DNA of 64,000 bases from Desulfobacter postgatei 2ac9 (GTDB lineage Bacteria > Desulfobacterota > Desulfobacteria > Desulfobacterales > Desulfobacteraceae). The position numbers and the translations under genes were made by a program. Position 1 is the stretch's first letter. The number at the start of each line of letters is the position of its first letter. The notes below the pieces were generated by a model that had not been told where the DNA came from, did not search any database, and was given only the letters and a program-made list of their open reading frames with translations. The stretch lies in NCBI RefSeq assembly GCF_000233695.2, contig NZ_CM001488.1:2970279-3034278 (forward strand), in the 5' to 3' direction. Below, piece by piece: positions 1 to 8,019 of the stretch.

Positions 1-487
1 CATACAACTACTTAGACAAATCAATTTACTATCTTAGCAAAAACGATACCGTGATGTGAAATTCATTTTTTTTCTTTTGACTGAGCCCAGAATTGCCATG
101 ATATTTCATGTTATTCAAAATAATTACCAAATTATTATCTTATCCTTTCCCGCGAAATTAATCGGAAAAAAATAGGGGTTTCCCTTAGGAAATAAAAGTG
201 ACAGTCATGACCCAGTTGTGAAAAAAAAGTGACAATGTGAAAAAAAAGTGGCATTTTTTAGGTCTTGCTAACTTTTTTAAAGACGTTTTTAGGGTTTGTG
301 AGAGGAGAGCAAAATGGTATGATTGAATACTTTTTTCAAATTATCTATCCACCACATTTATTGTGCTGTGAAACGCCAAGAATAAATTTAATTTGGAGAT
401 AAACCCTATTTTTTAATGCGATTGCCCTGCTCAAGGCGTTAAGTTCAGGTTGCATAGCTCACGCCTTCTGTGTTAATTTACCGGATT
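1..487. other. Gene-free leader region
   Basis: No convincing coding sequence is visible in the first 487 bases on either strand. The stretch is AT-rich and holds a pair of tandem 18-base repeats near 217-253, which are described separately. It may be the promoter region of the hypothetical gene and RNase J gene that follow, but I could not pick a clear -35/-10 pair. The gene that ends upstream of the window is not visible. Confidence 0.6.
193..253. repeat. Short tandem repeats resembling a transposon end
   Basis: The motif TGTGAAAAAAAAGTGACA at 217-234 is repeated with one change (GTGGCA) at 236-253, a 19-base period. A third, partial copy (AAAAGTGACA) lies at 194-203. IS21-family ends typically carry two or three short direct copies of such a motif next to the tip, so this could be a leftover element end. 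No transposase is attached, so this reading is an inference. Confidence 0.4.
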
Positions 488-820
488 ATGAAACAGTATA
501 TCATAGACGGCTTTACGCTTAAGGATTACATAGCTTTAAAACAGTATTTTGACACCTATCTTGAGGCTGCCACCGTGGGCGGGATCTATTGGCTTGAGCT
601 GGATTCGGGTGTTTTGACAGAAACCCAGGCCTCCCATAAGGCCTGCGGGCCCCATGTGTTTGCCCTGATGCTGGAAGAAAATGCCCTCTTCTGTGAGCTG
701 TTGGTAAGAATTAAAACCAATATCAGGTGTGATTGTATGGGCTACGCCACGGTTGAGCAGCGCAACTGGCTGGTTGACTGGGCAGACGCCGTTCTTGAAA
801 AGCTGTCCATTTGTGTTTGA
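488..820 (+). CDS. Hypothetical protein upstream of RNase J
   Basis: A 110-residue protein if the ATG at 488 is used; an in-frame GTG at 470 would add six residues. I do not recognise the family. It has no signal peptide or membrane segment and contains four cysteines, including a CDC pair near residue 83. The reading frame ends 21 bases before the RNase J start, in the same direction, so the two may be co-transcribed. The long antisense frame that begins inside it belongs to no recognisable family, and codon use on the plus strand matches the neighbours. No strong ribosome binding site precedes either start. Confidence 0.6.
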   Translation: MKQYIIDGFTLKDYIALKQYFDTYLEAATVGGIYWLELDSGVLTETQASHKACGPHVFALMLEENALFCELLVRIKTNIRCDCMGYATVEQRNWLVDWADAVLEKLSICV

Positions 821-841
821 TATCGGTTCCGGATAATTTAC

Positions 842-2494
842 ATGCTTAAACTCATACCCCTTGGAGGGCTTGGTGAAATCGGCCTTAACATGATGGTGGT
901 GGAGTATAATGATGTTATCTTCATCATTGACGCAGGCATCATGTTCCCTGAAGACCATATGCTGGGCGTGGATATTGTTATCCCGGCCATGGATTACCTT
1001 CGGGAGAATATGGATAAAATCGAATTCATTATCCTGACCCATGCCCATGAAGACCACATCGGGGCCTTGCCCTACCTTTTGCGCGAAATCCGTCTGCCGG
1101 TATATGGTACGGCCTTTACTCTGGAGATTGTGCGCAACAAGCTCATTGAGTTTGATCTCAACACCCATGTGGATCTTAATCTGGTCAACCCGGGAGAGGT
1201 GCTGACCATTGAACCCTTTGACATAGAGTTTATCCGGGTCAGCCATTCCACCATTGACGGTGTGGGGATGGCCATCACAACCCCTGAAGGCGTGGTGGTA
1301 CATACCGGAGATTTCCGCATCAGCCATTCCGCCGATATCATGAAAAATACCGATATCTCAAGTTTTGCCCGTTTCGGCGAAAAGGGCGTGCTGGCGCTGC
1401 TCTCCGACTCTACCAATGTGGAAGTAGAGGGGTATGCCATGTCTGAGCAGGAGGTGGCAAAAAATTTGGGAGAACTGGTTGAAGCCTCCCCCGGACGGGT
1501 GATTGTTGCGCTTTTTGCATCTAATGTGTTCCGGATTCAGCAGGTGATTGATATTGCCAGGCACAACAACCGCCGGGTCATATTCAATGGCCGCAGTATG
1601 GAGCAGATTACGGATGTGGCCATGCGCTTAGGGTATCTTGACTGTCCGCCGGGACTGGTGGTGGATATCAAACAGATTCATAAGCTTGGGGACCATGAAG
1701 TGGTGATCATCACCACAGGTACCCAGGGGGAGCCTATGTCTGCTCTGGCCCGAATGGCCTCGGGCGTTCACAAGCACATCAATGTCCGCAAAGGGGATAC
1801 CGTGATTTTGTCGAGCAAACATATCCCCGGAAACGAAAAAGCCATTGCCGGCATTATCAACAAGCTTTATCGAAGGGGCGCGGATGTAGTTTATTCCAAG
1901 ATCGCCCAGATTCATGCGTCGGGTCATGCCCACCAGGAAGAGCTTAAGATGATGATCAACCTGACAAGACCTAAATACTTTATTCCCATCCACGGCGAAT
2001 ACAGGCATCTTGTGATGCATGCAAGGCTTGCCGAAAAATTGGGAATGCCTCGAAGTAACGTGATTGTCGCTGAAAACGGTCAAGTCATCGCCTTTGATGG
2101 GGAAAACGGGGGCAGGATTGAAGACCGGGTGCAGACCGGCCGGATTCTTGTGGATGGAAAAGGTATCGGTGATGTGGGGCGCTCCGTGCTTAAAGAGCGC
2201 CGGGAACTGTCCGAAGGCGGTCTTGTGGTGGTGACCATGATTATTGACGAGGAGACAGGGGTGGTACTGTACGGACCGGAACTGATTTCCAAAGGGTTTG
2301 TATTTGATTCCGCCACAGGCTACCTTGTGGACGATGCCCAGTGCGTAATCCTGGAGATTGTTGAAGAGATTGAAGCCGGGATTGAGTGCCGGGTGGAACT
2401 GATTCGAAAAAAACTGCAGCGGGCGCTCAAACAGTATTTTGCCTTTGCCATAAATCGCAGGCCCTTGATTGTACCCATTATTATCGAAGTATGA
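842..2494 (+). CDS. rnj: Ribonuclease J
   Basis: A 550-residue metallo-beta-lactamase-fold ribonuclease of the RNase J family, which acts as an endonuclease and 5'-3' exonuclease in RNA processing and decay. The sequence opens with the family signature LIPLGGLGEIGLN and carries the zinc-binding motif THAHEDH at residues 66-72, then HTGDF near 155 and the HASGHA and PIHGEYRH motifs of the beta-CASP and C-terminal metal-binding parts. The length is normal for the family. Its TGA overlaps the ATG of ftsK in ATGA at 2491-2494, so the two are probably translationally coupled. The start at 842 agrees with the conserved N-terminus. Confidence 0.96.
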   Translation: MLKLIPLGGLGEIGLNMMVVEYNDVIFIIDAGIMFPEDHMLGVDIVIPAMDYLRENMDKIEFIILTHAHEDHIGALPYLLREIRLPVYGTAFTLEIVRNKLIEFDLNTHVDLNLVNPGEVLTIEPFDIEFIRVSHSTIDGVGMAITTPEGVVVHTGDFRISHSADIMKNTDISSFARFGEKGVLALLSDSTNVEVEGYAMSEQEVAKNLGELVEASPGRVIVALFASNVFRIQQVIDIARHNNRRVIFNGRSMEQITDVAMRLGYLDCPPGLVVDIKQIHKLGDHEVVIITTGTQGEPMSALARMASGVHKHINVRKGDTVILSSKHIPGNEKAIAGIINKLYRRGADVVYSKIAQIHASGHAHQEELKMMINLTRPKYFIPIHGEYRHLVMHARLAEKLGMPRSNVIVAENGQVIAFDGENGGRIEDRVQTGRILVDGKGIGDVGRSVLKERRELSEGGLVVVTMIIDEETGVVLYGPELISKGFVFDSATGYLVDDAQCVILEIVEEIEAGIECRVELIRKKLQRALKQYFAFAINRRPLIVPIIIEV

Positions 2495-4884
2495 AAAAAG
2501 AACTGTTCGGCGTCTTTTTAATATTTTTGATTATCCTGACATCGGTAAGTCTTTTTTCATACCATGCTGCCGATCCGTGTGTGGGTAATCATTTCTTTAC
2601 CTTCCCACACCATGTGAACAATCAGTTCGGCCTGATCGGAGCACATGTTGCCGGGTTGTTTATCTATTTGTTTGGTATTGGTTCCCTGTGGGTACCATTG
2701 ATTCTTTGTCTTTTAGGTCTGTGGCTTATCAGAAAAAAATCCCGGAAAGAGATCGGGTTGACCCTTGCAGGGGGAGTGATCCTGATAATCTCCACGGGTA
2801 GTATTCTTTTCCTGTTTAGTGAAACCTATGCGTTTTCCGACACCACGATTTCTGCCGGCGGAAAAGTGGGCGATTGGCTTGCGGGGTTTTTGCTCAAATA
2901 TGCCAATATCACCGGCTGTGTCATATTTCTATGTTTTTTTGTGCTGGTGGGCGGTATGCTGGTTACCGGCATTTCATTAAAAGCGGTGCTTGATGTTATC
3001 TGGTACTGGTTGATTCGGCTTTCCCTGACAATCAAGCAGGAGATGGCCGAAGGTGTAGGGTATTTAAGGCAAATCCTGGAAAACAAAAGAGAGCAGAGAA
3101 AAGCAGCCGGGTTTGTTTGGGCCGAAAAATTAAAAGCCTTGACTGTTCTGCCAAGATCCGATGAAAAAGATGGTGGGGATGATGTTGAGGCTGATATTCA
3201 TGTGCCCGATTTTTTTTCTGAGCCGGGAATAGACGCAAATCTGAGCCCCAAAAAGATTAATGCCCCCATGCCCCGTTCCGGCAAAGTCTCTTCACCCCCA
3301 AAAAAATCCGAGTCCGAAAAATTCGTTGGTCCCACGATTGTGGAAGTGGCAACTGATGACAAAGAGTATGTGGCGGACCCCTCCATAAACGATATCCGGG
3401 AAAAGCGCAATTTTATTCTGCCTGGTTTGTCTTTTCTGGATGAGAAACAAAAACTTCGCAGGCAGATCGACACCGATGAACTCCAGAACAAGGCAAGCAT
3501 CTTGAAGAAAAAGCTGGAGGATTTCAATGTCAAGGGCGAAGTGGTGGAAATTCTTCCTGGTCCTGTTATCACCACATTTGAATATCGTCCGGCGCCCGGC
3601 ATCAAATTGTCAAAAATTGTAGGGCTCTCCGATGATCTTGCCCTTGCCCTTGCGGCCATTTCCATCCGCATTGTCGCCCCTATTCCGGGCCGGGATGTGG
3701 TGGGCATTGAGATTCCCAATGATGAGCGTGAATTGGTAAATTTACGGGAAATGATCGCATCCAAGGAGTTTGTTCAGTCCAAATCCTTACTGACCCTTGG
3801 CCTTGGAAAGGATCTTCTTGGTCAGCCCGTGGCCACCAAGATGGATAAAATGCCCCACCTGCTCATTGCCGGGGCCACCGGTACGGGTAAAAGTGTGGGG
3901 CTCAATTCCATGATCATCAGTTTGCTGTACAAAGCCACCCCCGATGAGGTCAAACTGATTATGATTGACCCCAAACGTATTGAACTTTCGGTGTATAATG
4001 ATATTCCTCACCTGATCACCCCTGTGGTCACGGATATGAAGAAAGCCACCAATGCACTTTTCTGGGCTGTCCGGGAAATGGACCGCCGGTATGAGCTGCT
4101 GGAATTGTCGGGCTTAAGAAATATCAAGCAGTTCAATGAGATGGTTGACGAACGGCTCCGGGATATTTCACCGGACACCTCGCCCGAGGATATTGTGCTT
4201 CCCGGTGGTCTTCCCCTGGAGAAATTGCCCTTTATTGTGGTGATCGTGGACGAACTCGGGGATCTGATGATGGTGGCTTCAAAAGACGTTGAATATGCCC
4301 TGACACGCCTTGCCCAGATGGCCCGGGCCGCAGGTATCCATCTGATCATAGCCACCCAGCGTCCATCTGCCGACGTACTCACCGGCACAATCAAGGCTAA
4401 TTTTCCCACCCGGTTATCTTTTCAAACCTCTTCAAAAATTGACGGCAGGATTATCATTGACCAGGGGGGACCTGAAAGCCTGCTTGGCAACGGAGACATG
4501 TTGTTCTGCCCTCCCGGCACAGGAAAGCTCATGCGTATCCAGGGCGCCTTTATTTCCGAAAAAGAGATCGCCCGGATCACATCCTTTCTTAAAGATCAAC
4601 GCCGCCCTGATTATAACGAAGAGGTGGTTCAGGGTGATGACGACGGCCAGGAAAAAATGTTTGACGAATCCGAATATGATGAAAAATATGACGAGGCTGT
4701 GGCCTTGGTAACCAAGGATCGACAGGCCTCCATTTCCTATGTCCAGCGTCGGTTGCGAATCGGTTACAATCGGGCTGCCCGGCTCATTGAGATGATGGAA
4801 CATGAAGGCATTGTCGGACCCCAGATCGGTTCCAAGCCCCGGGAAATATTGGTGAGAAGTTATGATGAGGAAAAGATTTCATGA
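2491..4884 (+). CDS. ftsK: DNA translocase FtsK/SpoIIIE
   Basis: A 797-residue DNA translocase that pumps chromosome ends across the division septum. The start is the ATG overlapping the rnj stop; it gives MKKELFGVFLIF, and the upstream in-frame ATG lies inside rnj. The N-terminus (about residues 1-190) has four hydrophobic membrane segments, followed by a short charged linker. The motor follows, with Walker A GATGTGKS near residue 460 and Walker B VIVDELGDL near 590. The last 65 residues form the winged-helix gamma domain (DRQASISYVQRRLRIGYNRA) that reads polar KOPS-type sites. Codon use and spacing suggest an operon with rnj and the following methyltransferase. Confidence 0.96.
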   Translation: MKKELFGVFLIFLIILTSVSLFSYHAADPCVGNHFFTFPHHVNNQFGLIGAHVAGLFIYLFGIGSLWVPLILCLLGLWLIRKKSRKEIGLTLAGGVILIISTGSILFLFSETYAFSDTTISAGGKVGDWLAGFLLKYANITGCVIFLCFFVLVGGMLVTGISLKAVLDVIWYWLIRLSLTIKQEMAEGVGYLRQILENKREQRKAAGFVWAEKLKALTVLPRSDEKDGGDDVEADIHVPDFFSEPGIDANLSPKKINAPMPRSGKVSSPPKKSESEKFVGPTIVEVATDDKEYVADPSINDIREKRNFILPGLSFLDEKQKLRRQIDTDELQNKASILKKKLEDFNVKGEVVEILPGPVITTFEYRPAPGIKLSKIVGLSDDLALALAAISIRIVAPIPGRDVVGIEIPNDERELVNLREMIASKEFVQSKSLLTLGLGKDLLGQPVATKMDKMPHLLIAGATGTGKSVGLNSMIISLLYKATPDEVKLIMIDPKRIELSVYNDIPHLITPVVTDMKKATNALFWAVREMDRRYELLELSGLRNIKQFNEMVDERLRDISPDTSPEDIVLPGGLPLEKLPFIVVIVDELGDLMMVASKDVEYALTRLAQMARAAGIHLIIATQRPSADVLTGTIKANFPTRLSFQTSSKIDGRIIIDQGGPESLLGNGDMLFCPPGTGKLMRIQGAFISEKEIARITSFLKDQRRPDYNEEVVQGDDDGQEKMFDESEYDEKYDEAVALVTKDRQASISYVQRRLRIGYNRAARLIEMMEHEGIVGPQIGSKPREILVRSYDEEKIS

Positions 4885-5504
4885 CCCGCCCGCTTGATTT
4901 TGAATTTTTAAATACCATCAAGGGATTTATGGATGATGATGAGGCCCTGCGTTTATATGATCTTTCCCTGGCTGCTTCTATGATTGGTCCGGTGCTTGAA
5001 ATCGGTTCATATTGCGGGCGGTCTGCCGCCATTATCGGTTCTGCCTGCAAACAGAACAACGGCATTTTATTTTCCATAGACCATCATGCAGGTTCCGAAG
5101 AACAGCAGCCGGGCGAACAATATTTTGATCCTGACCTATACGATGCGCAAACTTTAAGCGTCAATACCTTTCCGTTGTTTCGTCAGACGCTTTTCCGTGC
5201 AGGCTTGGAAGATACGGTGGTGCCCATTGTCTGTGCCTCCAAGACAGCAGGCCGCATGTGGAAGACACCGCTTTCCATGGTGTTTATCGACGGTGGGCAC
5301 TCTTTTGAAGCAGTGCATACGGACTTTTTGACCTGGGCCCCCCATATTATCCCGGCCGGATTTCTGGTCATTCATGATATATTTTTCAATCCCGAAGAAG
5401 GGGGGCAGCCCCCACGCCAGGTGTATGAAGAGGCCCTGGCAACCGGGCATTATGAGGTGCTTGAGATGACCGGAACTTTAGGCGTATTGCGGGTGAAAGG
5501 TTAG
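4881..5504 (+). CDS. Class I SAM-dependent methyltransferase
   Basis: A 207-residue protein of the methyltransferase-24 type. Motif I is VLEIGSYCGRSA at residues 38-50, and the second acidic motif FIDGGHSFEAV lies near 134. The substrate cannot be told from the sequence; relatives modify small molecules or cell-surface sugars. The ATG overlaps the ftsK stop (ATGA at 4881-4884), so it is likely the last gene of the rnj-ftsK unit. Its stop overlaps the end of the convergent ChaN-type lipoprotein gene by four bases, so no terminator fits between them. Confidence 0.85.
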   Translation: MTRPLDFEFLNTIKGFMDDDEALRLYDLSLAASMIGPVLEIGSYCGRSAAIIGSACKQNNGILFSIDHHAGSEEQQPGEQYFDPDLYDAQTLSVNTFPLFRQTLFRAGLEDTVVPIVCASKTAGRMWKTPLSMVFIDGGHSFEAVHTDFLTWAPHIIPAGFLVIHDIFFNPEEGGQPPRQVYEEALATGHYEVLEMTGTLGVLRVKG

Positions 5505-6556
5505 AGTCCTTTTTTACGCTTTTTCATTTTTTCCAGTGTGGTTTTAAATTCTTCACACGGATCTTCATAGGAAACCCGCTGGGTGAACCACAGATAATCG
5601 GCAGGGGGCATCGGATCAAACCCTTCAAGGGACAGGGGTTTTAAATAGTGCGATAGCTCCGCAGGTTCTCTTTCTATTTCCGTTATGGCCAAATTTGTCT
5701 GGACGGCATTTGGTTTCAAGTGATGTACCCGGTCCATGAGACCTAAACCATACTCAGTATGGCCTGCACCTATGATGATGACAACAGGGCCTGTTTTTCG
5801 TCCTGCCTTATCGTGGTCTTGGGTTTGCATGGCATTGAACAGTTCAACCACGGACAAGGCCATCCGGTCATTGCGGGCTACCCAGGTATCATATAACCGG
5901 TCCGTCATTCGGCCATGGTCCATGCCGCAATGAACCGATACAAAAACCGATTTCATGTGCGATTCATATGCTGAGTTTGAAAGTCCGGTGGAAAACAGCT
6001 GCTGTAATTCAATGGGGGACAGGCCCTCAAGCCCTTTTCGGGTAATCCTGCGTTTTTGGGTGGCGGAGAGGTCAAGGCCTGCGGCTGGAAAGTCATTATC
6101 TGCCGCAAGCTTTATCAAATCCCAGTAGTATCCCCACATGGTGTCGGATTGGGTTTTCCATCCCAGTTTGTTCCTGATTCGTTGTTCAACGGCTTTTTCC
6201 ATTTTCGGTGAATGCGCTTTTTTGCCGGCATCTACCAGATTAAGCAGCAACGGGGTCTCCTGGTATGAAAAAAATTCAAAGCCAAGGATTGGCGCCTGCC
6301 CCTGGTCAATGAGGGCTTGGATAATCCGGTGCTGGATGGCATGGTGCATGGGATTATCATGCTTTTCGGACAGATAGATGAGATCACTGTGGAGCAGCGT
6401 CTCCATAAGGCCGGCAAAACGGACAGGCTCCCCGGTGTCTCCTTTGACCACGGTGCCGATTAACGGATCATCGCGCATGACGATTTTGGACGTTGTGGCA
6501 CAACCGCATAACAGACAAAGCACGGACCCAAGCACAGGGAAAATCAGACGTTGCAT
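5501..6556 (-). CDS. ChaN-family lipoprotein
   Basis: A 351-residue lipoprotein of the ChaN/Tiki-like family, some members of which bind haem and are linked to iron uptake. The N-terminus is a lipoprotein signal with lipobox LLCGC, the lipidated cysteine falling at about residue 19. Family hallmarks are LSEKHDNPMHH near residue 57 and GAGHTEYG near 265. The length is slightly above the family norm because of a charged C-terminal tail rich in lysine. It converges on the upstream methyltransferase gene with a four-base overlap. Role in haem binding is family knowledge and not shown here. Confidence 0.85.
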   Translation of the reverse strand: MQRLIFPVLGSVLCLLCGCATTSKIVMRDDPLIGTVVKGDTGEPVRFAGLMETLLHSDLIYLSEKHDNPMHHAIQHRIIQALIDQGQAPILGFEFFSYQETPLLLNLVDAGKKAHSPKMEKAVEQRIRNKLGWKTQSDTMWGYYWDLIKLAADNDFPAAGLDLSATQKRRITRKGLEGLSPIELQQLFSTGLSNSAYESHMKSVFVSVHCGMDHGRMTDRLYDTWVARNDRMALSVVELFNAMQTQDHDKAGRKTGPVVIIIGAGHTEYGLGLMDRVHHLKPNAVQTNLAITEIEREPAELSHYLKPLSLEGFDPMPPADYLWFTQRVSYEDPCEEFKTTLEKMKKRKKGL

Positions 6557-6578
6557 AATTTCCTCGTAAAAACGCTAT

Positions 6579-7030
6579 TTAATTTCCGTCCAACAGCCGT
6601 CCAAGGCCGCCTAAGACAGAACCTTCTCCTTTAGATGAACCCCCGGCGCTTGGCGCATGGCTGATGATACGGTCTGCCAGGCGGGAGAAGGGCAAGCTTT
6701 GCAAATAAACGCTGCCATGTCAACGGGAATAATTTTTCCAGGATAGGGTGCGGAAAAGGCCACTCGTTTTTTGTCATGTGCCTGGTTGGTGAAATGGGTA
6801 AGAAACAGGCTTTCACCGGTGAGCGCCCGTTTGTCTGCGCCAAAGAGTTTGCCCATAAGCCCTTTGTCCGCTTCAGAGCCGTCTCCCATTTTTGCTTCAA
6901 ATGCGATGCCCTGCTCCATCCAGTTCATGGCACCGGCCTCCGCAATCACGGTTTCGCCGGGATCCAGCCCCACCTCAACGGCCTGCATGTCATCCCCGAA
7001 AATTTGGTAATCCACTTCATGGCATTGCAT
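6579..7030 (-). pseudogene. AIM24/TIGR00266-family protein, internally deleted
   Basis: The N-terminal half reads as a TIGR00266 (AIM24-like) protein: [20 protein letters not shown], then [11 protein letters not shown] and [13 protein letters not shown]. Right after that the open frame turns into unrelated sequence and stops at 6611. The neighbouring frame at 6579-6700 encodes what looks like the normal family C-terminus ([15 protein letters not shown], then [11 protein letters not shown] and GGLGRLL). The family is usually about 230-260 residues, so roughly 100 residues between PVDMA and VYLQS have been lost in an out-of-frame deletion. I therefore call a pseudogene rather than a short 139-residue gene. 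Confidence 0.75.
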
Positions 7031-7160
7031 CGGTTAACTCCTTTAAGCCTATTATGATGAAAGATTGCGCCTTGTTGGGCAGGCAGATAATATTTTTGAT
7101 ATGGCAGGCAGTATATCAGATATATCTGTTCTTTTTCCATTAAAAAGTCATCCAAAATAT

Positions 7161-7205
7161 AATTGGGGGTCACAGTAAAATTCAATTTTACTGTGACCCC
7201 CAATT
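7161..7205. repeat. Perfect 22-base palindrome, REP-like
   Basis: Two 22-base arms (7161-7182 and 7184-7205) are perfect reverse complements separated by a single C. The arm begins AATTGGGGGTCACAG. It lies three bases from the 3' end of a tRNA-Ser gene. Similar GGGGTCAGAGT-type palindromes are scattered in many bacterial genomes and are often linked to REP-associated tyrosine transposases; this is family knowledge. It could also fold in RNA, but it lacks a terminal T-run on the tRNA side. Confidence 0.7.
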
Positions 7206-7207
7206 AT

Positions 7208-7299
7208 TGGCGGAGAAGGAGAGATTCGAACTCTCGGTACAAGTTTCCCCATACACTCGCTTAGCAGGCGAGCACCTTCGGCCACTCGGTCACTTCTCC
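7208..7299 (-). tRNA. tRNA-Ser (GCT)
   Basis: On the minus strand the sequence starts GGAGAAGTGACCGAGTGGC and ends CTTCTCCGCCA, so a seven-base acceptor stem and an encoded CCA are both present. The anticodon arm reads CTCGC-CTGCTAA-GCGAG, giving anticodon GCT. A long variable arm follows (GTATGGGGAAACTTGTAC), typical of tRNA-Ser, then the T arm with GTTCGAATC. It lies ten bases downstream of the second serine tRNA gene. Confidence 0.96.
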
Positions 7300-7309
7300 A
7301 CATTTTTTT

Positions 7310-7397
7310 TGGCGGAGGAGGTAGGATTCGAACCCACGAGGCTTTAACACCTAACGGTTTTCAAGACCGCCGCCTTCAGCCGCTCGGCCACTCCTCC
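7310..7397 (-). tRNA. tRNA-Ser (TGA)
   Basis: On the minus strand it starts GGAGGAGTGGCCGAGCGGC and ends CCTCCTCCGCCA, with acceptor pairing and an encoded CCA. The anticodon arm GCGGT-CTTGAAA-ACCGT gives anticodon TGA. The long variable arm (TAGGTGTTAAAGCCTC) and GTTCGAATC T loop confirm a serine tRNA. It is the promoter-proximal gene of a two-tRNA unit. Confidence 0.96.
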
Positions 7398-7413
7398 AAA
7401 ATTTAACCCGATT

Positions 7414-7442
7414 AATATAGCATCTTGACACGGGCGGGTCAA
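7414..7442 (-). promoter_or_regulatory. Promoter of the tRNA-Ser pair
   Basis: On the minus strand TTGACC (7437-7442) and TATATT (7414-7419) are separated by 17 bases, a near-consensus sigma-70 promoter. The -10 box lies 17 bases before the 5' end of tRNA-Ser (TGA), fitting a short leader. Confidence 0.75.
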
Positions 7443-7493
7443 TTAAAAAGTTTGTTTAATTCCGGGAGGGATTTAAGGGATAGATTTAAATTA

Positions 7494-7521
7494 TTGACAC
7501 GGGAATTGGTTGGGCTATATT
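7494..7521 (+). promoter_or_regulatory. Sigma-70 promoter before the acidic protein gene
   Basis: TTGACA (7494-7499) and TATATT (7516-7521) are separated by 16 bases. The site lies about 40 bases before the ATG at 7561 and probably drives the acidic protein and argS genes. The AGGAG at 7550-7554 supplies the ribosome binding site. Confidence 0.75.
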
Positions 7522-7560
7522 AAGAAGTTTCAAGTTAATGGATGATAACAGGAGAACCCA

Positions 7561-8013
7561 ATGAAACAGAAAATCAGGTTTGAAAAAAATATAGCGGACA
7601 ATATACTGACGGTTCTTGAATCTGCCGAGGTGGATCCCGGTGTAATTTTGCCTTTGCATGAAGAAGACTATGCCCTTGACGTCATTAGTGCGGCATGCAA
7701 AGAGGGATTTCAGGCGTTTCTTAACGTATTTCGCCGTCGCAGTTTTTTTCCCACCAGGGAGCTGTCCGAAAAGTTGTTTGAAAATGCTACTGAATTTTTT
7801 GCCGATCCTGAATCGGATAAGATGGTCATTGAGTATAATGATGTGGACACATTGCCCGGCGAAGAGGATTTTTCCCTTGAAGACGATGATGTTGAGCTGG
7901 ATGCACTGTTAGATGAAGATGGGGACACCAAGGAAGACGAGATGAAAGAAATTGATTCCGAGGACGATACCCCTAGATTCACCCCTGAAGATACCTCTGA
8001 ACACGAGAATTAA
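7561..8013 (+). CDS. Hypothetical acidic protein upstream of ArgS
   Basis: A 150-residue soluble protein that I cannot assign to a family. The first 90 residues look folded (mixed hydrophobic and charged). The last 60 are extremely acidic, with runs of D and E such as LEDDDVELDALLDEDGD, and probably disordered. It has a good promoter and ribosome binding site and ends seven bases before argS, so the two form an operon. The acidic tail could bind basic partners or metal, but nothing in the sequence decides this. Confidence 0.75.
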   Translation: MKQKIRFEKNIADNILTVLESAEVDPGVILPLHEEDYALDVISAACKEGFQAFLNVFRRRSFFPTRELSEKLFENATEFFADPESDKMVIEYNDVDTLPGEEDFSLEDDDVELDALLDEDGDTKEDEMKEIDSEDDTPRFTPEDTSEHEN

Positions 8014-8019
8014 TCCTTT

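Noticed and set aside
536-1327. A 263-codon open frame antisense to the hypothetical gene and rnj
   Set aside because: It opposes the conserved RNase J frame, has no ribosome binding site and reads as a codon shadow.
7161-7205. The palindrome as a terminator of the tRNA-Ser unit
   Set aside because: There is no T-run after the stem on the tRNA strand, and the stem is far longer than usual.
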